Source of the DNA: an uncultured Hyphomicrobiales bacterium
GTDB lineage: Bacteria; Pseudomonadota; Alphaproteobacteria; Rhizobiales; Beijerinckiaceae
Direction of reading: 5' to 3'
Length of the DNA: 44,201 bases
Assembly (NCBI GenBank): GCA_903861645.1
Contig: CAIOVE010000059.1
Coordinates: 1-44,201 of the forward strand
Of this stretch, positions 8,390 through 16,718 are shown one piece after another. The translations under genes were made by a program, and so were the position numbers. Below the pieces are notes generated by a model. The model saw only the letters and a program-made list of their open reading frames with translations, made no database searches and had not been told where the DNA came from. Every line of letters starts with the position of its first letter. Position 1 is the first letter of the stretch.

Positions 8390-8737
8390 CTATTTGTCGC
8401 AGTCGACCAGATCGCGCTCCTCGAGCGAAAAAATCTGGCCGGGCGCGACGGATAGTTTGCGGGCGTGGCAGACCCGGCCCGACTTGTCGACGATGCGCGC
8501 GTCATAAACGCCCGCGGCGACGCCGGTGAGGCGAAGGCGCTCGTCGTTGTCGACCGCGCCGTCCTTGTCGTTGACGCACTGATTGATTCCAAAGTCGCTC
8601 GTGCCGGAAGGCGCGAGGCGAAAATCGATGATCGTATGCGCGGTGAGATTCCAGAAACGAGGCGGCGCGTCGGCGGCGCGCGTCGGGGGCGCAACGAAGG
8701 CCAACGCGATCAAGGAAAGGCCAAAGGCGTGGCGCAT
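8390..8737 (-). CDS. Small secreted protein, unknown function
   Basis: A 115-residue protein with a clear Sec signal peptide (MRHAFGLSLIALAFVAPPTRA, cut before ADAPP). The mature part, about 94 residues, begins 'RFWNLTAHTIIDFRLAPSGTSDFGINQC'. It has two cysteines (in 'NQCVND' and 'RVCHARK') plus one near the end (VDCDK), and a beta-rich pattern. It resembles small periplasmic proteins often annotated as hypothetical in rhizobia; no function is recognised. The ATG at 8737 has a GGGGGG ribosome site upstream and avoids overlap with the tRNA gene. Confidence 0.7.
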   Translation of the reverse strand: MRHAFGLSLIALAFVAPPTRAADAPPRFWNLTAHTIIDFRLAPSGTSDFGINQCVNDKDGAVDNDERLRLTGVAAGVYDARIVDKSGRVCHARKLSVAPGQIFSLEERDLVDCDK

Positions 8738-8759
8738 CGAAATCCCCCCGGGCTTGTTC

Positions 8760-8849
8760 TGGCGGAAGGGGTGGGATTCGAACCCACGGTGGGCTTTCAC
8801 CCACGGCGGTTTTCAAGACCGCTGCCTTAAACCACTCGGCCACCCTTCC
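8760..8849 (-). tRNA. tRNA-Ser (UGA)
   Basis: A complete class II tRNA on the minus strand, 90 bases including an encoded CCA. The acceptor stem GGAAGGG pairs with CCCTTCC, with discriminator G. The anticodon loop reads CTTGAAA, giving anticodon UGA (serine UCA/UCG/UCN). A long variable arm (CCGTGGGTGAAAGCCCACGG type) and the T-loop GGTTCGAATCC are present. It reads the abundant UCG codons by wobble. No integrase or attachment-site duplication is seen beside it. Confidence 0.97.
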
Positions 8850-8960
8850 GTCGCGTTTTGCGCGAAAGGGCCCACCAAAACCCCGTCGCGACGCGGGCTC
8901 CTCAATAGCGCACCGGATTTCATTCCTCAAGCGCGAGGCGGTCGCTCGGCGGGGCGGCCG

Positions 8961-10037
8961 TCAGTTCATCGCGCCCGCTTGCGCGTTGACCGAGGCATGA
9001 TCGAACTCATTGCACGCCTGCGTGTACTTGGTCGTATAGCCCTGCTCCGCCGGAACCGTGCCCTTGAGCACGCCCGCCTTGGAATATATTTCGCGCGTGA
9101 GGCTCCATGTCGCCGGCAGCATTTCGCCGGTTTCCTCGCCGGGTTTCACGCCCTGCTCCGACATTTCAAACCAGCGGTCCATGATGTGATGCTGGTTGCG
9201 CAATGCCGTCGCCTCGTCGACGCCAACCGGCCTGGTGGTGGGAAACTCCTTCCAGAACAACTTCAGGGCGGCGTCGGTGTTGGCGAGCGCGAAGCGCAGC
9301 CCCTTGGCGATGGCGCGGCACATGCCCTTCACCGCCTCCGGCTTCTCCTTCATGAAACGATCGGTCGTCGCGAAGGTCATGGCGCCGACCTTGTCCTGAT
9401 CGGGCACCTCGACGGCGCGGATTTTCATGTCCGAATTTTCCAGCGCGCCGCGCATGCCATCCCACAGGATGAGCGCGTCGATCTGCTTGCTGTCGAGCGC
9501 CGTGAACGCGGCCGGATTGACGCCGGTCGAAACAGCCGACCATTGATCCGGGGGAATGCCGTTCTTAGCGAGGTATTCCTTGACGGCGAGCCCGCCACCG
9601 GCGCCGAACGACGCGGCGCCGACCGATTTGCCCTTGAGATCCTCCAGCTTGTGGATCGGGGAATCCTCGCGCACGACCATGATAGTGCCCGTGTTGCGCT
9701 TGAGTTGATAGAAGGCGATCACGTCGCCGCCCTGCTCGCGCACCTGGAGAATGGACTCGGGCATGGTCGTGCCGAATTGCGCGCCGCCGCTCTGCATGAC
9801 CTGCGCGGACGCGCCGCCGCCGCCGACCCCTTGTATGGAAACGTCCAGCCCCTCATCCTTGAAGTAGCCGAGTTGCTTGGGCACGGCGTACATGAACACC
9901 TCTTCGCCGACGCCAATGGCCGGATGCATCTGAACAATCGTGACCTTCGTCAGTTCAGCCGCCGCGGCCGGCAGCCAGCCGCAGCCGCACAGCAGAGCGA
10001 GGATCGACAGGGGGCGAGCGATGAATTGATGACGCAT
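8961..10037 (-). CDS. ABC transporter substrate-binding protein (SsuA/NMT1-like)
   Basis: A 358-residue periplasmic binding protein of the nitrate/sulfonate/taurine/thiamine-precursor class. The signal peptide (MRHQFIARPLSILALLCGCGW...AAAA) is followed by 'VTIVQMHPAIGVGEEVFMYAVPKQLGYFKDEGLDVSIQ' and the family's 'LEDLKGKSVGAASFGAG' hinge region. ATG at 10037 is chosen because it starts the signal peptide directly. It is the last gene of an ATPase-permease-binding-protein operon on the minus strand. The ligand cannot be read from sequence; sulfonates, pyrimidine precursors and aromatic acids are all possible. Confidence 0.88.
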   Translation of the reverse strand: MRHQFIARPLSILALLCGCGWLPAAAAELTKVTIVQMHPAIGVGEEVFMYAVPKQLGYFKDEGLDVSIQGVGGGGASAQVMQSGGAQFGTTMPESILQVREQGGDVIAFYQLKRNTGTIMVVREDSPIHKLEDLKGKSVGAASFGAGGGLAVKEYLAKNGIPPDQWSAVSTGVNPAAFTALDSKQIDALILWDGMRGALENSDMKIRAVEVPDQDKVGAMTFATTDRFMKEKPEAVKGMCRAIAKGLRFALANTDAALKLFWKEFPTTRPVGVDEATALRNQHHIMDRWFEMSEQGVKPGEETGEMLPATWSLTREIYSKAGVLKGTVPAEQGYTTKYTQACNEFDHASVNAQAGAMN

Positions 10038-10059
10038 GGCGGGTCTCCGGTTCATTGAA

Positions 10060-10947
10060 TTAATGTGATGCGGCCATCGCGTGACGGCCGCGCTGCGCCC
10101 AGAAGCAGTATTTCCGCTCTGCCACGCGCACGGCGTAGTTGATGGCGAAACCAATCACGCCCAGCAGCACGAGGATCGCGAACAAGGGCGCGATCTGCAT
10201 GGCCTGATCGTATTGAATGAGCAGCATGCCGAGCCCCGCGCGCGCGCCGACGAATTCGCCAACGATCGCGCCGAGAACCGCCAGCGCGGAGGCGACATTG
10301 AGGCCGGCGAAGAGAAATGGAAGCGCCGAGGGAATGACGATCTTGCGCAGGATCTGCGATGGTCGCGCGTTGCACGAGCGCGCGAGATCGAGCCGTTCGG
10401 GATCGACCGCGTGGGAGCCGGCGATGGCGCTGACCAGCACGGGAAAGAAGGTGATGATCGCGGTAATGTAGATCTTGCCGTCGAAGCCAAGCCCGAACCA
10501 GATCACCAGCAAGGGCGCGAGCGCCACCTTGGGCAAGGCCTGAAAGGCGATGATGAAAGGATAGAACGTTCGTTCGAGCAGTTGCGACGAGCCCAATCCA
10601 AACCCGATCAGCCCGCCGAAAACCGAGCCGAGCACCAGACCGGCGAGGGATTCATAAATGGTGATTCCCGCGTGGTACCAGTATCCGCCGGCGTCCGTTG
10701 GCCCGTGCGACAGGCCCTCGACCAGCGCGCTCCAGACGGCCTCGGGCCGGGGCAGCACGAACTCGGGCACATTGAAGACATGAGTCACGAAGGCCCAGGC
10801 CGCGATCATCAGCACGACGAGCGCGGGCGTGATCGTCCACTCGGGTCGGCGGCGCATGAGGCGCGCCCAGTTCGCGATAACGGGCCGCCTTCGCGTCGGC
10901 GGCGCGGAACGGGCGGAGGGAAAGGGCGTCGAGTCCACGGCCGTCAT
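10060..10947 (-). CDS. ABC transporter permease (SsuC/TauC-like)
   Basis: A 295-residue inner-membrane permease with about six transmembrane helices and a BPD-transporter core. The EAA loop that contacts the ATPase is visible as 'DPERLDLARSCNARPSQILRKIVIPSALPF'. The N-terminal about 35 residues are cytoplasmic and Arg/Pro-rich. The start overlaps the ATPase stop by 4 bases (ATGA), and the binding-protein gene follows after 22 bases, so the three genes form one operon. Confidence 0.92.
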   Translation of the reverse strand: MTAVDSTPFPSARSAPPTRRRPVIANWARLMRRRPEWTITPALVVLMIAAWAFVTHVFNVPEFVLPRPEAVWSALVEGLSHGPTDAGGYWYHAGITIYESLAGLVLGSVFGGLIGFGLGSSQLLERTFYPFIIAFQALPKVALAPLLVIWFGLGFDGKIYITAIITFFPVLVSAIAGSHAVDPERLDLARSCNARPSQILRKIVIPSALPFLFAGLNVASALAVLGAIVGEFVGARAGLGMLLIQYDQAMQIAPLFAILVLLGVIGFAINYAVRVAERKYCFWAQRGRHAMAASH

Positions 10948-11768
10948 GACGAGACATCCCCGATTGCTTGCAGCAGGCCACGAATGCGGGCGGTGTAACG
11001 CCCGAAGGCGTCGGTGTTGATCACATCGAGCGAGCGCGGAAACGGCAGGTCGATGTCGAGAATTTCGGTCAGCCGCCCCGGCCGCGGGCTCATCACGAAC
11101 ACCCGTTGGGACAAAAACACCGCTTCCGAAATTGAATGGGTGACGAAGATGATCGTCTTGCGACTCTCCCGCCAGATGCGGAGCACATCGAGATTCATCT
11201 GCTCGCGCGTCATCGCGTCGAGCGCGCCGAACGGCTCGTCCATCAGCAGTATTTCTGGATCTTGAATCAGCGCCCGCGCGATGGCCGCGCGCTGTTGCAT
11301 GCCGCCCGACAACTCATGCGGATAACGATTTTCGAAGCCGTCGAGGCCGACGCTGGCCAGCAATTCGACCGCCCGCGTCCGATAGGCCGGCAAGGCCAGT
11401 TCGCGAAATTCGATCGGCAGCAGCACGTTTTCAAGAATGGTGCGCCAGGGCAGCAGGATTGGTTGCTGAAAGACAACCGCCGTTTCAGGCCCCGGCTCGA
11501 GGCGCGGTCGGCCATGCAACTCCACCGTGCCCGCCGTAGGGCGGTTCAGGCCAGCGAGGATGCGCAGCAGGGTGGACTTGCCGCAACCACTGGGCCCGAC
11601 GAGGGAAATCAACTCCCCCTGCTCTATATCGAAGCCGACATTGCTCAGCGCGGTGACCGCTCCAGCGGACCCGCCCTTGTAAATCTGCGTCACCTGGCGC
11701 GCCGAAATGATCGGCTGTCGCGCGTCGATGGCGCGGGCGGAAGAAGCGGGAACTTCAACATCGAGCAT
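10944..11768 (-). CDS. ABC transporter ATP-binding protein (SsuB/TauB-like)
   Basis: A 274-residue importer ATPase. The Walker A GPSGCGKS is at 58-65, the Q-loop near 100, the signature LSGGM at 152-156, Walker B LLMDEP at 173-178, and the switch His in 'IIFVTHSISEA'. The 'VFQQPILLPWRTILENV' segment is typical of the nitrate/taurine/sulfonate branch. ATG at 11768, with GAGG upstream, is preferred to the far longer open frame that runs antisense through the DUF3891 gene. It is the first gene of the operon, about 25 bases downstream of a sigma-54-like promoter. Confidence 0.93.
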   Translation of the reverse strand: MLDVEVPASSARAIDARQPIISARQVTQIYKGGSAGAVTALSNVGFDIEQGELISLVGPSGCGKSTLLRILAGLNRPTAGTVELHGRPRLEPGPETAVVFQQPILLPWRTILENVLLPIEFRELALPAYRTRAVELLASVGLDGFENRYPHELSGGMQQRAAIARALIQDPEILLMDEPFGALDAMTREQMNLDVLRIWRESRKTIIFVTHSISEAVFLSQRVFVMSPRPGRLTEILDIDLPFPRSLDVINTDAFGRYTARIRGLLQAIGDVSS

Positions 11769-11790
11769 GTGGCGACCTCGGGAAGGGCCA

Positions 11791-11806
11791 CGCAAGGCGT
11801 GTGCCA
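11791..11806 (-). promoter_or_regulatory. Candidate sigma-54 (RpoN) promoter of the ABC operon
   Basis: The minus strand reads TGGCAC-ACGCC-TTGCG: an exact -24 element (TGGCAC, 11801-11806) and -12 element (TTGC, 11792-11795) with the required ten bases between the invariant GG and GC. The predicted start is near 11780, giving a leader of about 12 bases that still contains the GAGG ribosome site before ATG 11768. Nitrogen- or carbon-status control of this importer is an inference. Confidence 0.5.
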
Positions 11807-11832
11807 CAATCGCCCGCCGATCCGGGCGATTG
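11807..11832. promoter_or_regulatory. Perfect inverted repeat, possible operator
   Basis: Arms CAATCGCCCG (11807-11816) and CGGGCGATTG (11823-11832) around a 6-base centre form a perfect 10-bp dyad. It abuts the -24 element of the candidate sigma-54 promoter and lies about 93 bases upstream of the divergent DUF3891 gene. It has no U-tract, so an operator is more likely than a terminator. Confidence 0.5.
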
Positions 11833-11924
11833 AACGGCCCCCTTGCGCGGCATGCCGTTTGCTTTAACTTTTTGACAAATAGCCGCCTTTTTGGCGCGCG
11901 CCGGGCCTCGAGGAGCTGAAAGCC

Positions 11925-12710
11925 ATGATCGTGCGGACACTGGACGATGGCTCGCTGATCATGATCAACCAGACCGACCATGCCCGACTTTCCGGCATGT
12001 TCGCCGCCCATTGGGGCAATGCCAGCTTCGAGGCGCCGCGCCTGCGCGATTCGTGCATGCGTGCGGCGGCATTGCACGACCACGGCTGGCTGCAATACGA
12101 AACCGAGCCCTCCTACGACCCCGTCGCCAAGAGCACGCCAAGCTTCTTCCAGACCAAAAACGACGAGCGGCAACTCGCGGCCTATGGCTGGGCAATTGAC
12201 TGGCTGACGGCGATCGATCCCTACGCCGGCTTGCTGATCGGTCGTCATCGCACGGGCCTCTATCGCGGCCGCTACGGCGCGGTGGTCTCGCCCGTTTCCG
12301 TTTCGCGCCAGCGCAACGATCCCATGCTCGATGAATTCGTCGCGCGCTATGAAGCCAAGCAGGAGCGCGCGCTGGAGTCGTTCTCGCGGGCGCAATTCGT
12401 CGTCGATTATCAGTTGTTGCAATTCTGGGACTTGTTCTCGCTGGCCCTGTGCCTGCGCGAACCGAGGGAGGAGGTCTTCTCCTTCGTGCCGCCCGACTAT
12501 CAGGGCGACGGCGCGACCGGCGTGACGATCACCATGAAGCCCCTGCCCAACGGCGACATCGAGCTGTCGCCCAATCCTTTCGATGAACCAGGGCGGGTCA
12601 TGGGCTACGCCTATCGGCATCTGCCGACGGCCGATTATCCCGATATCGCCGCCTTCCGGCGCGCCTATTTCGGCGCGGAACCCAGGCTGATGAAATTCAG
12701 ATTCGTCTGA
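11925..12710 (+). CDS. DUF3891 family protein
   Basis: A 261-residue soluble protein matching the DUF3891 family: start 'MIVRTLDDGSLIMINQTDHARLSGMFAAHWGN', the 'ALHDHGWLQYE' motif, and a C-terminal 'LPTADYPDIAAFRRAYFGAEP'. The conserved His/Asp residues in 'TDHARLSG' and 'HDHGW' suggest a metal-dependent HD-like helical fold, but no activity is established. It is divergent from the ABC operon and 30 bases ahead of the next gene (start 12741), so it may share transcription with the binding-protein-like and amidase genes. Confidence 0.8.
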   Translation: MIVRTLDDGSLIMINQTDHARLSGMFAAHWGNASFEAPRLRDSCMRAAALHDHGWLQYETEPSYDPVAKSTPSFFQTKNDERQLAAYGWAIDWLTAIDPYAGLLIGRHRTGLYRGRYGAVVSPVSVSRQRNDPMLDEFVARYEAKQERALESFSRAQFVVDYQLLQFWDLFSLALCLREPREEVFSFVPPDYQGDGATGVTITMKPLPNGDIELSPNPFDEPGRVMGYAYRHLPTADYPDIAAFRRAYFGAEPRLMKFRFV

Positions 12711-12740
12711 CTTGCGCAGGGAATGGAGGGTATTTCACGA

Positions 12741-13691
12741 ATGACGCCGTTAAAGCTGACGATCGCCTGCGACCCGTTCGAATCCGTCCGCGCGCTCGAG
12801 GAAAAGCACATCGCGCCGGAGGGCATTGAACTCGACTTCCAGCCGGAAATGTCGAACCCCGTGCGACACCGCGCCATGGCGCGCGATCTCGCGTTCGATA
12901 TCTGCGAGTTGAACATCAGCACCTATCTGATCGCGCTGGATCGCGGCGCGCCGCTGACGGCGATCCCCATCTTTCTGTTCCGCAAGTTTCGCCACGGCAA
13001 TATTTTCATCAATCCGAAATCCGGCATCCGGACGGCGGCCGATCTCGTCGGCAAGCGCGTCGGCTGCCCGACCATGCAGGCGGCGAGCAACGTCTGGATT
13101 CACGGCATTTTGCAGGACGCGGGCGAGCTTCCCCATTCATCCATCACCTGGGTCATCGAGCGGGACGAGGATATTGGCTTCAAGCCACGGCCCGACCAGC
13201 GGCTGGAGCGCGCGCCAAAAGGGTCGAACATCGTCGATCTCCTCATGGCCGGCGAGCTCGACGCGATCACGACCCCGCAGACGCCGCCGCCCCTGATCGC
13301 CGGCGATCCCCGCATCGGCCGCCTGTTTCCCGATTATGTCGCTCGTGAACGCCAGTATTTTCAGCAAACCGGCCTGTTTCCGATCATGCATGTCACCGCC
13401 GCGCCCAAGTCCCTCATCGAGCGCGAACCTTGGATCGTGCAAAGCCTGATCAACGCCTTCGAGGCGTCGAAACAGGCGGCCTACAAGCATTTCGCCAACG
13501 TCCGTGTCGGCACGCTCGCGTGGTTTGGCGCGCAATGGGAAGACGAGCGCCTGCTGCTGGGCGATGATCCCTGGCCGTACGGCCTCACGCCGCTCAATCG
13601 TCGCAATCTCGAGACGGCCATCCGCTACACTTATGAGCAGGGCTTGATCAGCCGCGTCATGCCGATCGAGGAAATTTTCACGACACCCTGA
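12741..13691 (+). CDS. Binding-protein-like, 4,5-dihydroxyphthalate decarboxylase-related protein
   Basis: A 316-residue type-2 periplasmic-binding-protein fold protein. It starts directly with the first strand (MTPLKLTIACDPFESVRAL) and has no signal peptide, so it is predicted cytoplasmic. The pattern 'GIELDFQPEMSNPVRHRAM...FDICELNISTYLIALDRGAPLTAIPIFLFRKFRH' is characteristic of the group that includes 4,5-dihydroxyphthalate decarboxylase, whose members are often labelled ABC binding proteins. Whether this one is an enzyme or a binder is open. ATG 12741 has GGAGGG upstream at better spacing than the ATG at 12723. The amidase gene follows 44 bases later. Confidence 0.75.
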   Translation: MTPLKLTIACDPFESVRALEEKHIAPEGIELDFQPEMSNPVRHRAMARDLAFDICELNISTYLIALDRGAPLTAIPIFLFRKFRHGNIFINPKSGIRTAADLVGKRVGCPTMQAASNVWIHGILQDAGELPHSSITWVIERDEDIGFKPRPDQRLERAPKGSNIVDLLMAGELDAITTPQTPPPLIAGDPRIGRLFPDYVARERQYFQQTGLFPIMHVTAAPKSLIEREPWIVQSLINAFEASKQAAYKHFANVRVGTLAWFGAQWEDERLLLGDDPWPYGLTPLNRRNLETAIRYTYEQGLISRVMPIEEIFTTP

Positions 13692-13735
13692 CGACGCGGC
13701 GAACAAGCGCGCGCCCGCAACCCCGGAGCCATTCA

Positions 13736-15226
13736 GTGTCATCGAGCGAGCCATTCAAGGTTGTCGAAGCCACCATCGCGGATATCCACGCCGCCTATCT
13801 GAGCGGCGCCCTCACCGCGCGCCAACTGGTCGAGGCCTATCTGGCGCGCATCGAGGCCTATGACCGTTCCGGCCCCCGGATCAATTCGATCATTTCCACC
13901 AATCCGAAGGCGCTCGAACAGGCCGACGAACTCGACGCCTCGCTGCGCGCGGGTGGGCTCGTCGGGCCCTTGCACGGAATCCCGATCATCATGAAGGATC
14001 AGGGCGACGTGAAGGAAATGCCCACGACCATGGGTTCGGTTCTGTTCAAGGATCACATGCCCGGCCGGGATTCCTTCGTCGTGGCGAAACTGCGCGCCGC
14101 CGGCGCGATCCTCATCGGCAAGTCGACGCTTGGGGAACTGGGCGCCGGCGACACGCATGGTTCGCTCTTTGGCTCCACGCGCAACGTGTACGATCCCCTG
14201 CGCACGGCGGGCGGTTCATCGGGCGGGTCAGGCGCGGCGGTGTCCGCGAACCTCTGCGCGGTCGCCGTCGGACAGGAAGGCTTCGCCTCCATCCGTCGCC
14301 CCTCGATCTGGAATGGCGTGGCGGGCATGCGGCCAACCGCTGGTCTCGTCAGCCGAACCGGCGTTTACGCCGGCTGGCCGTCGATCATCGGCTCGCTCGG
14401 CCCCATGGCGCGGCGGGTGGAGGATCTCGCGCGAATGCTCGACGTCATGGTCGGCTACGACCCGGAAGATCCGGTGACCGGATTGGGTTACGGCAAGGCG
14501 CCGCCCAGCTTCGCGGCCCTGCTCGACGCGGGCGCGCTCAAGGGCGCGCGGCTGGGCGTGCTGCGCGAACCCATGGGGTTCCGCACGGAACCGGAGTCCG
14601 AGGATTTCAGGAAAATCACCGAGGTCTTTGATCGCGCCATCGAGGAATTGCGCGCCGCCGGCGCGGAGATCGTCGATCCCGTTGTCATTCCCGATCTCAA
14701 CGCCCTGCTCGCCCAGCGCGCGCGGTCGGAAAGCGACGACGATGAATCCTTCCGCCGTTAGGTGGCCGGCAGCGCCTCGGCGCCTTTCGCCTCCAAGGCC
14801 GAGGCGATGGCCTCGCCCCTGTTTGAACAGGCCTTCCGCGGCGCCCGTTCCCGCTGGACGACGACCGACAGCGAGGAAAAGCATTACGCCTATTTGCGCG
14901 CCCGCGAGACGCTGATGATGAACCTGCATGGCGTCATGGCCGCGCACCGCCTCGACGCCATCGTGCACAAGGCCGTGGAGCATCAACCGACGCTGATCGA
15001 GGAAGGCGTCAATCCACCCTATCGCGATCAGATGGGCGCGCCGCATCTCAACACGTTCCTGACGTTCGTGCCGTCCGTCGTCGTGCCTGCGGGCTTCACG
15101 CGCGACAACCTGCCCGCTGGCATAACCTTCCTGGGGCTACCCTACGAGGACGCGAAAATGCTGCGTTTCGCCCACGCCTACGAACAGGCGACCAACCATC
15201 GGCGTTCGCCGCCGCTCGCGCCGTGA
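13736..15226 (+). pseudogene. Amidase-signature enzyme interrupted by an in-frame TAG
   Basis: An amidase of about 496 residues split by TAG at 14759-14761; the frame continues without shift to 15226. The first part (341 residues, GTG start with GGAG upstream) holds the whole catalytic site: K87 in 'IPIIMKDQGD', S161 in 'AGGSSGGSGAAV', and S185 in 'GQEGFASIRRPS'. The second part (about 154 residues) holds the C-terminal substrate-binding region ending 'AGITFLGLPYEDAKMLRFAHAYEQATNHR'. The stop follows 'SESDDDESFRR', where homologues usually carry an aromatic residue, so one base change (TAC/TAT to TAG) explains it. A GTG directly after the TAG could restart translation. A sequencing error or tRNA readthrough are alternatives. 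Confidence 0.85.
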
Positions 15227-15296
15227 CGCGTCGCGGGATCGCTGGACGCATCGGCGGTTCCAAGGAATATTGCCCCCGAATCGGATGAGGCCCGGC

Positions 15297-15929
15297 ATGA
15301 TTCTGGCGCTCGTGAACATCAAGGGCGGCGTTGGCAAGACAACGCTCGCCGTGAATATCGCGGTCGCCCGCGCGCTCGCCGGCGCCGATGTGCTTCTGGT
15401 CGACGCGGACGAACAGGGCTCCGCGGCGGACTTCGCGCAGCATCGCACCAACGAGATCGGGGCCGCCGGCTACACGGCGATGCGGCTCAAGGGGCGCGAA
15501 CTGCGCTCCGAGGTCGGCAAGTTGCGCGGCAAGTTCGATGACATCGTCATTGACGTTGGCGGACAGGAGAACGAGGGGCTTCTGGCGGCTCTCAAGGTCG
15601 CCGACAAGGCGCTCATTCCCGTGCAGCCAAGCACGTTCGATGTCTGGTCGTTCGAGCGGATCGCCGACCTTATCGTCGACGCCCGCGGCGTCAACGAAGG
15701 CTTGCGCGCCCTCGCCGTTCTCAACGCCGCCGACGCGCAGGGCCACGACAACGACGAGGCGCGCGAGATCCTCGGCAAGTTCGAGCAGATCGCGGTCATG
15801 GACATGGCGATCGTGCGTCGCAAGGCCTTTCGCAACGCCGCCGCGCAAGGCCGTTCCGTGCTCGACATGACGCCGCGCGACGCCAAGGCCGCCGGGGAAA
15901 TGACGGCGCTCGTCAAGGCCCTTTTCTAG
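15297..15929 (+). CDS. ParA/Soj-family ATPase (orphan)
   Basis: A 210-residue deviant-Walker P-loop ATPase. KGGVGKTT lies at 9-16 and the DADEQGSAADF segment carries the Walker A' Asp. The fold is that of short ParA proteins with no N-terminal DNA-binding region. No parB or parS-like gene is adjacent, so it is probably a stand-alone positioning ATPase (chromosome accessory, chemoreceptor or carboxysome-type) or a plasmid relic. ATG 15297 is chosen because GAGG precedes it and the protein then starts at the first strand (MILALVNIKGG); an upstream ATG at 15285 and TTG at 15270 are possible. Confidence 0.87.
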   Translation: MILALVNIKGGVGKTTLAVNIAVARALAGADVLLVDADEQGSAADFAQHRTNEIGAAGYTAMRLKGRELRSEVGKLRGKFDDIVIDVGGQENEGLLAALKVADKALIPVQPSTFDVWSFERIADLIVDARGVNEGLRALAVLNAADAQGHDNDEAREILGKFEQIAVMDMAIVRRKAFRNAAAQGRSVLDMTPRDAKAAGEMTALVKALF

Positions 15930-15943
15930 CGCCGGTCAGCCGA

Positions 15944-16279
15944 TCAGTGACTCTCTTCCTTGCCGGCGTTTTTCACGCCCTCGATCGCGTCGAGACCTTC
16001 GTCGTCGTCGTCGTCATCCGTTGGCAGGATGGTGCTTTCCTCGCCCGCGTCATCGTCTTCCTCGACGTCGTCGGCGACAACCGCGACCGGTGTCGGCTCC
16101 ACGGGCGCGGCGGCGCGGGGCGCTGGCGTCCATGTTCGTCGCGGCGGCAATCGCGCGAACTCAACTGGATGGAACTCGACGCCGCATTTCACGCAGATGA
16201 TCGGCGAACGATTGAGATCGTAAAAAGCCGCCTCGCAGCTCAGGCATCGGCGCTTAACGCCGAGTTCCGCATTGGCCAA
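15944..16279 (-). CDS. FYDLN-acid domain protein (TIGR02300-type)
   Basis: A 111-residue protein with a small zinc-ribbon-like N-terminus: 'LGVKRRCLSCEAAFYDLNRSPIICVKCG' has two CxxC pairs and the FYDLN motif that names the family. A Pro/Ala linker and a strongly acidic tail (including a run of six Asp) follow. Family members are nearly confined to alphaproteobacteria and have no established function; nucleic-acid or ribosome association is only a guess. A TTG at 16279 with AAGGA upstream gives the family start (ANAELGVKRRC); no suitable ATG exists. It converges with the ParA gene. Confidence 0.85.
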   Translation of the reverse strand: MANAELGVKRRCLSCEAAFYDLNRSPIICVKCGVEFHPVEFARLPPRRTWTPAPRAAAPVEPTPVAVVADDVEEDDDAGEESTILPTDDDDDDEGLDAIEGVKNAGKEESH

Positions 16280-16454
16280 GTATAATAATCCTTCAGGTGG
16301 GGCCCCCCACGAACGGGACGACCGCCACGCAGCAAGCTGTGATTTCCGGGAAACGCGGCGCGCGCCAAACAAGCGCTTGCGCCAAACGTATGGTCCCATT
16401 CGACCATCGATACAATAGACCCGGCCGGAATCCCGCCGACGCGGCTACCGGCGC

Positions 16455-16718
16455 CTAGCCGAAAATGGGGCGCCAACCCGGCGGCATGACCGGATTGTCG
16501 AAATAGCCCTTGATCGTCCTTTCACGCCCATGGACCGCGTAAACGCAGCCACAATGGGAACAACGCCGCGCGTTCGCTATCCAGCCGCCGGTTGCGCCCG
16601 CGTTTTCAAGCACGGTGGCCGCGATGGGATCCTGCTCCGGATCCTTGCCCTTGCAGGTGACCGCGGGACAGGACGGTTGGGTTTTGGGCAAGGCGTCTCT
16701 CCAACTGACGATCCACAC
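16455..16718 (-). CDS. Small zinc-ribbon-like protein, unknown
   Basis: An 87-residue protein from GTG 16718 (GGAG seven bases upstream). It contains a C-x-x-x-x-C pair in 'SCPAVTCKGKDPEQD', a C-x-x-C-x-C set in 'RRCSHCGCVYAVHGRE', and ends 'NPVMPPGWRPIFG'. The cysteines could hold one zinc. It has no signal peptide. The open frame extends further upstream, but that part is Arg-rich and overlaps the divergent lipoprotein gene's promoter. No family is recognised. Confidence 0.5.
   Translation of the reverse strand: MWIVSWRDALPKTQPSCPAVTCKGKDPEQDPIAATVLENAGATGGWIANARRCSHCGCVYAVHGRERTIKGYFDNPVMPPGWRPIFG

Noticed and set aside
8760-8849. tRNA-Ser as an integration site of a genomic island
   Set aside because: No integrase and no repeated tRNA 3' end was seen in the flanking sequence.
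10944-12620. 558-residue frame extending the ABC ATPase upstream
   Set aside because: The extra N-terminus is antisense to the DUF3891 gene and has no domain features; ATG 11768 with GAGG is the better start.
15297-15929. ParA gene as evidence of an integrated plasmid or a partition locus
   Set aside because: No parB, parS-like repeats, replication gene or integrase is near; a stand-alone ParA is common on chromosomes.
16020-16080. Trinucleotide-like repeat in the FYDLN gene region
   Set aside because: It encodes the acidic Asp-rich tail typical of the family and is not a separate repeat element.
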